Of a DNA stretch of 55,459 bases, positions 49,439 to 55,459 are shown piece after piece. A model generated the notes under the pieces. The model worked only from the letters and a program-made list of their open reading frames with translations. It ran no database searches and was not told where the DNA came from. Position numbers and translations under genes: made by a program. Source of the DNA: Deltaproteobacteria bacterium (GTDB lineage: Bacteria; Desulfobacterota; Binatia; UBA9968); NCBI GenBank assembly GCA_005879605.1, contig VBKE01000012.1:1-55459 (forward strand). Reading direction: 5' to 3'. Within the stretch, counting starts at the first letter, position 1, and each line of letters begins with the position of its first letter.

Positions 49439-50917
49439 TTAGACTGTCGAAAGAAATTTGAGTAGGGTTCGGACGCCGAATCCGGTGCCACCTTTGGGAC
49501 AGATGCCCATCCCCGACTCTGCAAACGCCGGACCCGCAATATCCAAATGGGCCCATGGGATGTGGTCCACGAATTCTTCCAGAATGAGCGCCGCGGTGAT
49601 GGCGCCGCCGTGGCTGCCACCGATGTTTTTCATGTCGGCCACGTTGCTTTTCAGATGCTCGCGATATTCCTTGACCAATGGGAGTTGCCAAAGCCTCTCT
49701 CCGGTCTCCCGCGCACAGCGCATGAGCTGGTCGGCAAGCGATTGATCATTGCTAAAAAGACCTCCAACCGATGGACCGAGAGCCACCATGCAGGCGCCCG
49801 TCAGTGTCGCCAAGTTGATCATGTAATCCGGCTTTTCCTTCGCGGCGAGCGCCAAGGCGTCGGCCAAGATCAATCGACCCTCGGCGTCGGTATTGAGAAC
49901 TTCGATGGTTTTGCCGTTCAGATAGCGGATAACGTCGCCGGGCTTTTGGGCGTTTCCGCCGGGGAGATTATCCGTCGTCGGAACGTAACCCGTGACTTCG
50001 ATGTCGAAATTGAGATACGGCAATCGACTCATGGCACCGATGACTGCGGCGCCGCCGGACATGTCGAGCTTCATGGTTTCCATGGACTTTGCCGGCTTGA
50101 GCGACAACCCGCCGGAATCGAAAGTGATGCCTTTACCGATCAAGGCAACTTTCTTTCGCGGCTTGCGGGATGGCTTGTAGCGAATGACGATGAACCGCGG
50201 CTCTTCCTGGCTGCCTCGATTGACCGCCAGCAGGCCCGCCAGCTTCATGGCCTCGATTTTTTTCTTTCCCCAGACTTCGACCGACAAGCCGCGACCGCGG
50301 CAATGGCGTTGCGCCTGTGTCCCAAGAAAGCGGGCGGTGGTGACTGACGGCGGCTCGTTGATGAGATCACGTGCCAGGAACACTCCAGGGATCGTCGCCT
50401 GCGCCGTTTGTATGGACTTCTCAATGGCCGCGCTTCTGTTTAGACCGGGCTTGAAAAGCGTCAGACTTTTCAACTCGGGCGGCGGTTTTGAATTCGAGCG
50501 ATACTTGTCGAATTGATAGGAAGCGAGCGAAAGGCCTTCGACAATAGCGCCGGCAGCCGCGTCCGGCTCTTTTTCCGGCGCGAAAAACAACGCCATATCC
50601 TCGGCGCCGATGGTCGTCGCCTCTCTTCTCGCCCGCGCCGCCAGCTTTCGCCAAGTATCAGACTCGATCTCTTTCGGGTTTCCCGTGCCTATCAACAACA
50701 GGTACGCGGCCGGAGACATGCCCGCTGTGGAGTAAAGTAAAGTGCTACCTTCGCCACCGGTGAAGTTAGCTTTCTGCATCCGCTGGCGCAGTCTCCCTTT
50801 CAAACGTCGGTCGAGCGCGCGCAGTGGCGGCTCCTCGAGCTTTTTTTCCTGAACCGGCAAGACCAACAGGTCCGTCTTGACGGCGTCGACGCTGGTATCC
50901 CTAAATCTTATTTCCAT
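49439..50917 (-). CDS. pepA: leucyl aminopeptidase (M17)
   Basis: 492 residues, normal for PepA. The C-terminal catalytic domain has [16 protein letters not shown] (about 250-265, metal Lys/Asp), [14 protein letters not shown] and [14 protein letters not shown] (about 335-348, Asp/Glu ligands and the bicarbonate-binding Arg). It releases N-terminal residues from peptides. It lies nine bases after folE and before trxA in one operon. Confidence 0.95.
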   Translation of the reverse strand: MEIRFRDTSVDAVKTDLLVLPVQEKKLEEPPLRALDRRLKGRLRQRMQKANFTGGEGSTLLYSTAGMSPAAYLLLIGTGNPKEIESDTWRKLAARARREATTIGAEDMALFFAPEKEPDAAAGAIVEGLSLASYQFDKYRSNSKPPPELKSLTLFKPGLNRSAAIEKSIQTAQATIPGVFLARDLINEPPSVTTARFLGTQAQRHCRGRGLSVEVWGKKKIEAMKLAGLLAVNRGSQEEPRFIVIRYKPSRKPRKKVALIGKGITFDSGGLSLKPAKSMETMKLDMSGGAAVIGAMSRLPYLNFDIEVTGYVPTTDNLPGGNAQKPGDVIRYLNGKTIEVLNTDAEGRLILADALALAAKEKPDYMINLATLTGACMVALGPSVGGLFSNDQSLADQLMRCARETGERLWQLPLVKEYREHLKSNVADMKNIGGSHGGAITAALILEEFVDHIPWAHLDIAGPAFAESGMGICPKGGTGFGVRTLLKFLSTV

Positions 50918-50925
50918 GGACAGCT

Positions 50926-51477
50926 CTATAAATTTCTATGACGAATCAGGGTCATGAATTCATTGCGAGTTTCCTCTCGCGTTCGAAACGCTCCGAGGAG
51001 GGTGCTCGTAATAATAATTGAGTTCTGCTTTTCTACCCCGCGCATCCTCATGCACAGATGCTCAGCCTCGATCACAACGGCAACGCCCAGAGGATCCAGT
51101 CTTTCCATGATGGTATTGGCGATTTGGTTGGTCAAGCGCTCCTGAACTTGCAGCCGCCGCGCGTAGACGTCAACCAGGCGGGCGAGTTTGGATATGCCGA
51201 CGATCTTATGATGCGGGATGTAAGCCACGTGAGCTTTGCCGAAAAAAGGCAGCAGATGATGCTCGCAAAGGGAGAAGAAATCGATGTCCTTTTGAAGAAT
51301 CATCTCCTCGTAGTCTTCGGTAAAAAGGGCGTCGTTGATGACTTGTTTCGGATCCATCCGATAACCTTGAGTGAGAAAAGTTAAAGCTTGAGCCATGCGA
51401 TGAGGTGTCTTTACAAGTCCCTCGCGATCCGGATCTTCGCCCAAGGCTTTCAAGATATGACGAATTTGCTCTTCCAT
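50926..51477 (-). CDS. folE: GTP cyclohydrolase I
   Basis: A 183-residue enzyme making 7,8-dihydroneopterin triphosphate from GTP, the first step of folate and pterin synthesis. Zinc ligands are in [20 protein letters not shown] (Cys and His, about 71-74) and CMRMRGV (about 142-148). [22 protein letters not shown] is fully conserved in type. GGAG lies 11 bases before the ATG. Confidence 0.96.
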   Translation of the reverse strand: MEEQIRHILKALGEDPDREGLVKTPHRMAQALTFLTQGYRMDPKQVINDALFTEDYEEMILQKDIDFFSLCEHHLLPFFGKAHVAYIPHHKIVGISKLARLVDVYARRLQVQERLTNQIANTIMERLDPLGVAVVIEAEHLCMRMRGVEKQNSIIITSTLLGAFRTREETRNEFMTLIRHRNL

Positions 51478-51596
51478 GTTGTTTTTACTCCATTCTGATC
51501 CGGGATTTGGATTCGGTTAGAACGATGACTAAAGCAAGTCAGGATCAAAAAAAATTAACATTAAGCCTGGGGGGAGGTCAAACCAGCAGTTGGGCG

Positions 51597-52334
51597 TCAA
51601 AGCCGCTTCAAAAGCCAGTCCGGCGTAAAGCGAAGAACATAAGTGTTGAGAAATGTCATGTAGTCGGTGAGTAAAAGAATGCCCACGATGATCAACAAAA
51701 TACCGCCCATCACATGAATCGCTTGAATGTAACGGCGCAAGCGCTGCGAAAACTGAAAAAAGGAATTGATGGCCAGGGCGCTCAAAAAGAAAGGTAAGGC
51801 CAGACCAGCGGCATAGGTGGTGAGCAAGAGGGTTCCCCGGCCGACCTCTCCCGAAGTACCCGCCAAAGCGAGAATGGCTCCGAGAATAGGGCCGACGCAG
51901 GGCGTCCAAGCCACGGCGAAAGTAATGCCTACCAAAACCGAACCAAGGTATCCGGCCGGTTTGTCCTTCAGGTTAAACTGCAAATACCGCTCGAGGGCGG
52001 AAATCTTGAAAAGCCCGACAAGGTAAAGACCAACGAGAAGAATAAAAAAACCACCGGTGATGCGTATGAGGTTTCGATAATCCAAAAAAAGACTGCCGAG
52101 GAAGCTCGCGGAGGCGCCCAGAGAAATGAAGACCAGCGAAAAACCGATGATGAAAGCCATGGAGTTCAGTACGACGCGCGAGCGCACGCGTCCGCGCGCT
52201 TCGTCGCTGCGCATTTCATCCAAGGAAACGCCGGAAACAAAGGAGAGGTAGGATGGGATTAAAGGTAAGACACAGGGAGACAAAAACGAGAAAATTCCCG
52301 CAGCAAAGGCGACGAAGATGTTAACGTCGGTCAT
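51597..52334 (-). CDS. ccdA: CcdA-type thiol-disulfide membrane transporter (DsbD-like)
   Basis: 245 residues and six membrane segments, with the paired cysteines that shuttle electrons: FLSPCVLPLIPSY in helix 1 and AWTPCVGPILG in helix 4. It carries reducing power from cytoplasmic thioredoxin across the membrane to periplasmic redoxins, supporting cytochrome c maturation. Its ATG overlaps the stop of the tlpA-type gene by four bases, making a thiol-reduction pair. Confidence 0.92.
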   Translation of the reverse strand: MTDVNIFVAFAAGIFSFLSPCVLPLIPSYLSFVSGVSLDEMRSDEARGRVRSRVVLNSMAFIIGFSLVFISLGASASFLGSLFLDYRNLIRITGGFFILLVGLYLVGLFKISALERYLQFNLKDKPAGYLGSVLVGITFAVAWTPCVGPILGAILALAGTSGEVGRGTLLLTTYAAGLALPFFLSALAINSFFQFSQRLRRYIQAIHVMGGILLIIVGILLLTDYMTFLNTYVLRFTPDWLLKRL

Positions 52335-52894
52335 TTATTGCCATCGACAAGCTCTTTGATTAATTTTCGCGCGGCTGGACTGTACCACTCCGCTGGTCCC
52401 CAGGCGCGGGCCAACCCTTCGCCTTTGGGTCCGATCAAGTAGGTCGTCGGCAGGCCCCAGGCTCCATATAAAAGGCCCACCTGGCCCTCCGGATCGAACG
52501 CGATGGGATAAGTTAGCTTGAGCTCTTTGATAAAATTGATTGCGTCTTGCTTGCGGTCTTTAACGCCTACGGCCAGGACGACGAAGTTCTTGTCTTTGAA
52601 CTCCTGGTATAACCGTTCCATGGCCGGCATCTCTTCGCGGCAAGGCACACACCAGCTCGCCCAGAAGTTCAAGAAAACGGTCTTGCCACGAAAGTCCTTT
52701 AACGAGATCTTTTTTCCTTCAGGCGTCGCCAGCGTGAACTCGGGCGTGGGCTCATTGTCCTTCATGGGCTGCAGATTGGGAATGACCTTATAGTTGATCT
52801 TCGACTGAGCCCAGGCCGAAGCCCAGTTGCCCGACAACGCAATCCACGTTAGCAGCGGCAAAAACAGCAAACGATTAACCATCAAGGGAATCAT
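52331..52894 (-). CDS. TlpA/ResA-type periplasmic thiol-disulfide oxidoreductase
   Basis: 187 residues with a Sec signal peptide (1-29) and a thioredoxin-like domain. WASWCVPCREEMP (about 90-102) is the active site and GLPTTYLIG has the cis-proline. It probably receives electrons from the adjacent CcdA and reduces apocytochrome or other periplasmic thiols. It ends in the overlapping ATGA that starts ccdA. Confidence 0.92.
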   Translation of the reverse strand: MIPLMVNRLLFLPLLTWIALSGNWASAWAQSKINYKVIPNLQPMKDNEPTPEFTLATPEGKKISLKDFRGKTVFLNFWASWCVPCREEMPAMERLYQEFKDKNFVVLAVGVKDRKQDAINFIKELKLTYPIAFDPEGQVGLLYGAWGLPTTYLIGPKGEGLARAWGPAEWYSPAARKLIKELVDGNK

Positions 52895-52902
52895 AGATTA
52901 AT

Positions 52903-52931
52903 ACTCTAACGAAGTGCCTAAACTGAAGCAA
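52903..52931 (-). promoter_or_regulatory. candidate sigma-70 promoter of the tlpA-ccdA pair
   Basis: Minus strand: TTGCTT (52926-52931), 17-base spacer, TAGAGT (52903-52908). It would start transcription at or just before the ATG at 52894. The -35 has the same sequence as the one proposed for mreB. Confidence 0.35.
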
Positions 52932-52995
52932 TAGCCGGTATCCGTAACGACAGTGTAACACTTGCGCCCAAAACCAATAAATTGAATGAGCTTCG

Positions 52996-53814
52996 TCAGG
53001 AAAGCTCGGCGATGAGAACTCGATCGCCTAGGTTTTGTACCAGCCAGCGGTGAATATCCCGCACGATAGGTTCACTGTTCGCTTCAATGATCCAATGACC
53101 TTGACCGGGATATTCCTTGAAGTCGGCGCCGAGCCACCGGGCAATATCGTGGCTCGAGGCCGTGGGAATGAGCTGGTCCTGCCCCCCTGCCAAGACAAGG
53201 CATGGACAGCCTATCCGCCCTGGCTCGATATCGACATGCGTTTGAAAAAGCTCTTGGACGAGTTGGTTACTTTCCGGGATGATTGTGCGGGAAATTTCTG
53301 TTTGAAGGGTTTCGGGTAGTGGAGCAAGAAAAGTCTTGCGCAGATCTTTTTCTTCGATGCGAAACGGTCGGCGCAGAAACATTAACGGCAGATACTTTAG
53401 ACGGAGCAGCTTCAGGGCCCGCGATCTAGGAATTCCAGCGTTTCGCGGCGGCACCGGTGACGCAAGGACGAGCGCCGCGAACGTTGTTTTCTCGGCAGCC
53501 TTGAGGGCAACCAGCGCTCCGACACCATGAGTCACGACAACCGGAGAGGGCGAAAACGAATTCACGACACGCGCGAGCTCCTCGACGGCGAGATCCAAGT
53601 TTAAATCCAGTAAGGTCGTAAGGCTTGTGTCTTGGATGCGGCCGGGGAGATTGACCGCCCGGCAATCCCATCCCAGGTTAGAAAAATGGGTCGCCCAGGT
53701 TTGCCAGCACTCGCCGGTCGCCCATAAACCGTGCACCAACAGAACCGACGATCTGAACTTGGGTTTTTCCGGCGGATAGCGTTCAATCAAAAGGCCTGCA
53801 ACCGTTTGCTTCAT
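52996..53814 (-). CDS. alpha/beta-hydrolase-fold protein lacking the nucleophile serine
   Basis: 272 residues of the alpha/beta-hydrolase fold. LLVHGLWATGECWQTWATHF (about 26-45) is the oxyanion strand, the nucleophile elbow reads VVVTHGVGALVAL, and the acid/base pair is visible as GGQDQLIPT and GQGHWII. The elbow is T-H-G-V-G where active enzymes have G-x-S-x-G: the serine is a glycine (codon GGT). Either it is a non-catalytic binding protein or uses other chemistry. No clear ribosome-binding site. No signal peptide. Confidence 0.8.
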   Translation of the reverse strand: MKQTVAGLLIERYPPEKPKFRSSVLLVHGLWATGECWQTWATHFSNLGWDCRAVNLPGRIQDTSLTTLLDLNLDLAVEELARVVNSFSPSPVVVTHGVGALVALKAAEKTTFAALVLASPVPPRNAGIPRSRALKLLRLKYLPLMFLRRPFRIEEKDLRKTFLAPLPETLQTEISRTIIPESNQLVQELFQTHVDIEPGRIGCPCLVLAGGQDQLIPTASSHDIARWLGADFKEYPGQGHWIIEANSEPIVRDIHRWLVQNLGDRVLIAELS

Positions 53815-53852
53815 GCTTACAATTCGGGATTAGAAAAAATACCACAAAAAAA

Positions 53853-53893
53853 CAGAGCCCTCCGGGATGCGTCACCGGAGGGCCTGTTTTTTT
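53853..53893. terminator. bidirectional intrinsic terminator
   Basis: GCCCTCCGG (53857-53865) and CCGGAGGGC (53875-53883) form a nine-pair GC stem. It is followed on the plus strand by TTTTTTT (53887-53893) and preceded by AAAAAAA, which becomes a U tract on the minus strand. It closes the Lys/Ala peptide unit to its right. Confidence 0.85.
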
Positions 53894-53973
53894 AGATAGC
53901 CAGAACGGCTACCCTGTCGCCTGAGATTAGGAAGGGTTTAATTCACCACCACAACTCCACATCTAATAAAAAG

Positions 53974-54024
53974 TTATTTCTTTTTTTTCTTAGCTTTCTT
54001 TTTGGCCTTTTTCTTAGCTGCCAT
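53974..54024 (-). CDS. 16-residue Lys/Ala-rich peptide
   Basis: ATG at 54024-54022 reads MAAKKKAKKKAKKKKK and stops TAA at 53974. AAAAGGAGG lies seven bases before the ATG, as strong a ribosome-binding site as any in the window. Upstream is a perfect consensus promoter (54139-54168) and downstream an intrinsic terminator (53853-53893), so a transcript of about 270 bases is expected. The repeat of A-K-K-K recalls the tails of histone H1-like or nucleoid proteins, suggesting nucleic-acid binding. Alternatively the RNA itself is the product. Confidence 0.65.
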   Translation of the reverse strand: MAAKKKAKKKAKKKKK

Positions 54025-54138
54025 AGGCACCTCCTTTTAGGATTCCCTGGGGCGGGTTCTTCTCAAGAGGAAACGAGCGTGACTCAGGCGGAAAAAGATG
54101 TTTATTGCTAAACCCTCCCATATTTTGTAGGTGAGGTG

Positions 54139-54168
54139 ATTATAATGACACAACAACTTGTATGTCAA
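54139..54168 (-). promoter_or_regulatory. perfect consensus sigma-70 promoter of the Lys/Ala peptide unit
   Basis: Minus strand: TTGACA (54163-54168), 18-base spacer, TATAAT (54139-54144), twelve of twelve. Predicted start near 54132, giving a leader of about 108 bases before the peptide ATG. Confidence 0.75.
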
Positions 54169-54287
54169 GAAAAAAAATGCATTTTGCCAATATTTTTCTT
54201 TAGAAAAGTTAACTTAGTTGATCGGGCAATCGACTGCCCTGTTGGTCGAGAAAATCTCTGGCAACGGCTGGTGACTTCGTGATCGGC

Positions 54288-55459
54288 TCAGCGAATCTGG
54301 AGCGCCTTCATCAGTTTCATCAGGTGAGTTCTATGAAGGCCGAGTGCTTTCGCGGCCGCGGCGCGATTGCCTTGCGCTTGCGTGAGCGCATCTAAAATCA
54401 ACTGCCGTCGGTGGTTATTGACGGCGTCATGATACGACTGACCTTCCAGGGATGGCGCAACCAAGTCGCCGACGACTCGAGACGGAAGATGATGGAGGGT
54501 AAGAGTCGGACCGTCTCCTAAAACAACGGCTCTTTCGATCACATTGGCAAGCTCACGCACGTTTCCGGGCCAGTGATAGTCAAGCAATTTCTGTCGAGCG
54601 TCTGCGGAAATTTCCGAAAAAACTTTTTTGGTCTCTGATGAGAAGCGTTGCAAGAAATAGTCGGCCAGAGGCGCGATGTCCTCTTTTCTCTCTCGCAGCG
54701 CCGGTAAGGTGAGGGCGATAACATTCAGACGATGATAAAGGTCCTCACGAAAGGCGCCGCTCTTAACTGCCTCTTCCAAATCACGATTCGTTGCGGCGAT
54801 GACTCGCACATCGACGGCGATGGGCTGATTCCCGCCCACGCGTTCGAACTCTCTCTCCTGGAGAAATCTGAGAAGCTTGGCTTGGAGCTCCTGGGAGATA
54901 TCGCCCACCTCGTCCAAGAAAACGGTGCCCCCGTTCGCCATTTCCATTTTGCCTCGTTTGAGCTGCTGTGCGCCGGTGAAAGCGCCTTTCTCGTGCCCAA
55001 ACAGTTCGCTTTCCAAAAGCTCTTTGGAAAGTCCTACGCAGTTGATCGGGACAAAGGGCCTCGATTTCCGATCACTCCATTCATGGATCGAGCGGGCGAA
55101 AATCTCTTTGCCGGTGCCGCTCTCACCCAAGAGTAAAACCGTTGATTTGCTGTTGGCAGCTTTTCTTGCTTCCTCGACAGCCTGAGCCATCAACTTGCTC
55201 TCCCCTGCGATCAATCGATAGCGCCCGCCGAGCTCTCGGGCGAGAAATTCCACCTCGGATTTGAGCTCTGCACGTTCCAGCGCTTTTTTGACGACCACTG
55301 CAAGATGTTCGGGATCGAACGGTTTGGTGATGAAATCGTCAGCGCCTGTCTTTATGGCCTCAACGGCACGTTCAATCGTGCCGTAAGCGGTAATGATGAT
55401 GACCGGTAAGTTTTTGTCTTGTCTTCGGATTTCTCTCAAGACTTCGATGCCATTCATGC
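54288..55459 (-). CDS. NtrC-family sigma-54-dependent response regulator, partial
   Basis: 390 residues seen; the N-terminus is outside the window. The end of a receiver domain (ITAYGTIERAVEAIKTGA, TKPF with the conserved lysine) is followed by the AAA+ domain: Walker A GESGTGKE, sigma-54 contact loop GAFTGA, Walker B GGTVFLDEVGD, sensor WPGNVREL. A C-terminal Fis-type helix-turn-helix follows (AAAAKALGLHRTHLMKLMKAL). The phosphorylated aspartate lies to the right of the window. It would activate sigma-54 promoters; one is found at 12004-12020. Confidence 0.95.
   Translation of the reverse strand, partial: MNGIEVLREIRRQDKNLPVIIITAYGTIERAVEAIKTGADDFITKPFDPEHLAVVVKKALERAELKSEVEFLARELGGRYRLIAGESKLMAQAVEEARKAANSKSTVLLLGESGTGKEIFARSIHEWSDRKSRPFVPINCVGLSKELLESELFGHEKGAFTGAQQLKRGKMEMANGGTVFLDEVGDISQELQAKLLRFLQEREFERVGGNQPIAVDVRVIAATNRDLEEAVKSGAFREDLYHRLNVIALTLPALRERKEDIAPLADYFLQRFSSETKKVFSEISADARQKLLDYHWPGNVRELANVIERAVVLGDGPTLTLHHLPSRVVGDLVAPSLEGQSYHDAVNNHRRQLILDALTQAQGNRAAAAKALGLHRTHLMKLMKALQIR

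Noticed and set aside
49426..49620. N-terminal extension of thioredoxin by 65 codons
   Set aside because: It overlaps pepA and has no similarity; ATG 49425 has an ideal ribosome-binding site.

Overview
The window looks like a piece of a chromosome from an uncultured Gram-negative bacterium with a rich metabolism. Evidence for a Gram-negative envelope: PpiD-like and MltD-like periplasmic proteins, Sec and Tat signal peptides, the mre-rod operon, and LipB/LipA. The abundance of orphan ABC solute-binding proteins (SBPs), family-2 amidohydrolases, Liv and TRAP uptake systems, and moderate GC with text-like palindromic spacers resembles deltaproteobacterial, Binatota or Tectomicrobia-type metagenome genomes. 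That placement is inference. I see no tRNA, rRNA or CRISPR array.

Left part (1-12 kb): two converging clusters. The plus strand carries SBP, a deleted SBP pseudogene, an amidohydrolase, two paralogous SBPs and a PQ-loop-like small membrane protein (0.2-5.2 kb). The minus strand (10.5 to 5.3 kb) carries SBP, a haem-oxygenase-like diiron enzyme, an iron-type SBP, a GarR-like beta-hydroxyacid dehydrogenase and a second copy of the amidohydrolase. No ABC permease or ATPase gene lies with either cluster. A lytic transglycosylase gene behind a near-perfect sigma-54 promoter follows at 12 kb.

12-19.5 kb: a DoxX-like membrane protein and glycolate oxidase genes glcD-glcF-glcE. Upstream of glcD sits a class III cyclase-TPR protein whose 3' end is frameshifted, and beyond it a broken duplicate of the 5' end of glcD. 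GarR and GlcDEF together point to glycolate/glyoxylate metabolism.

19.5-33.5 kb is transport-heavy. A visibly GC-richer block holds a TRAP transporter (dctP, dctQ and an oversized dctM, with a perfect hairpin between dctP and dctQ) followed by an amidase. It is followed on the minus strand by a complete branched-chain-amino-acid-type ABC operon (SBP, livH, livM, livG, livF). That operon also carries a 767-residue oligopeptide-binding-like protein and a terminal unknown membrane protein.

33.5-37 kb is a scar-rich accessory segment: an IS91-type transposase fragment, cyanase (cynS), a DUF4337-like gene fragment, another orphan SBP, the 3' stub of an amidase, and MgtC.

37-55.5 kb is mostly housekeeping: a VOC protein, lipB-lipA, an NCS2-like permease, a histidine phosphatase, a PpiD-like chaperone, mreB-mreC-mreD-mrdA-rodA (cell shape), then on the minus strand tlpA-ccdA, folE-pepA-trxA and an alpha/beta-hydrolase lacking its nucleophile serine. 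Between that hydrolase and a partial NtrC-type sigma-54 activator is a compact unit: a perfect consensus promoter, a strong ribosome-binding site, a 16-residue Lys/Ala peptide ORF and a bidirectional terminator.
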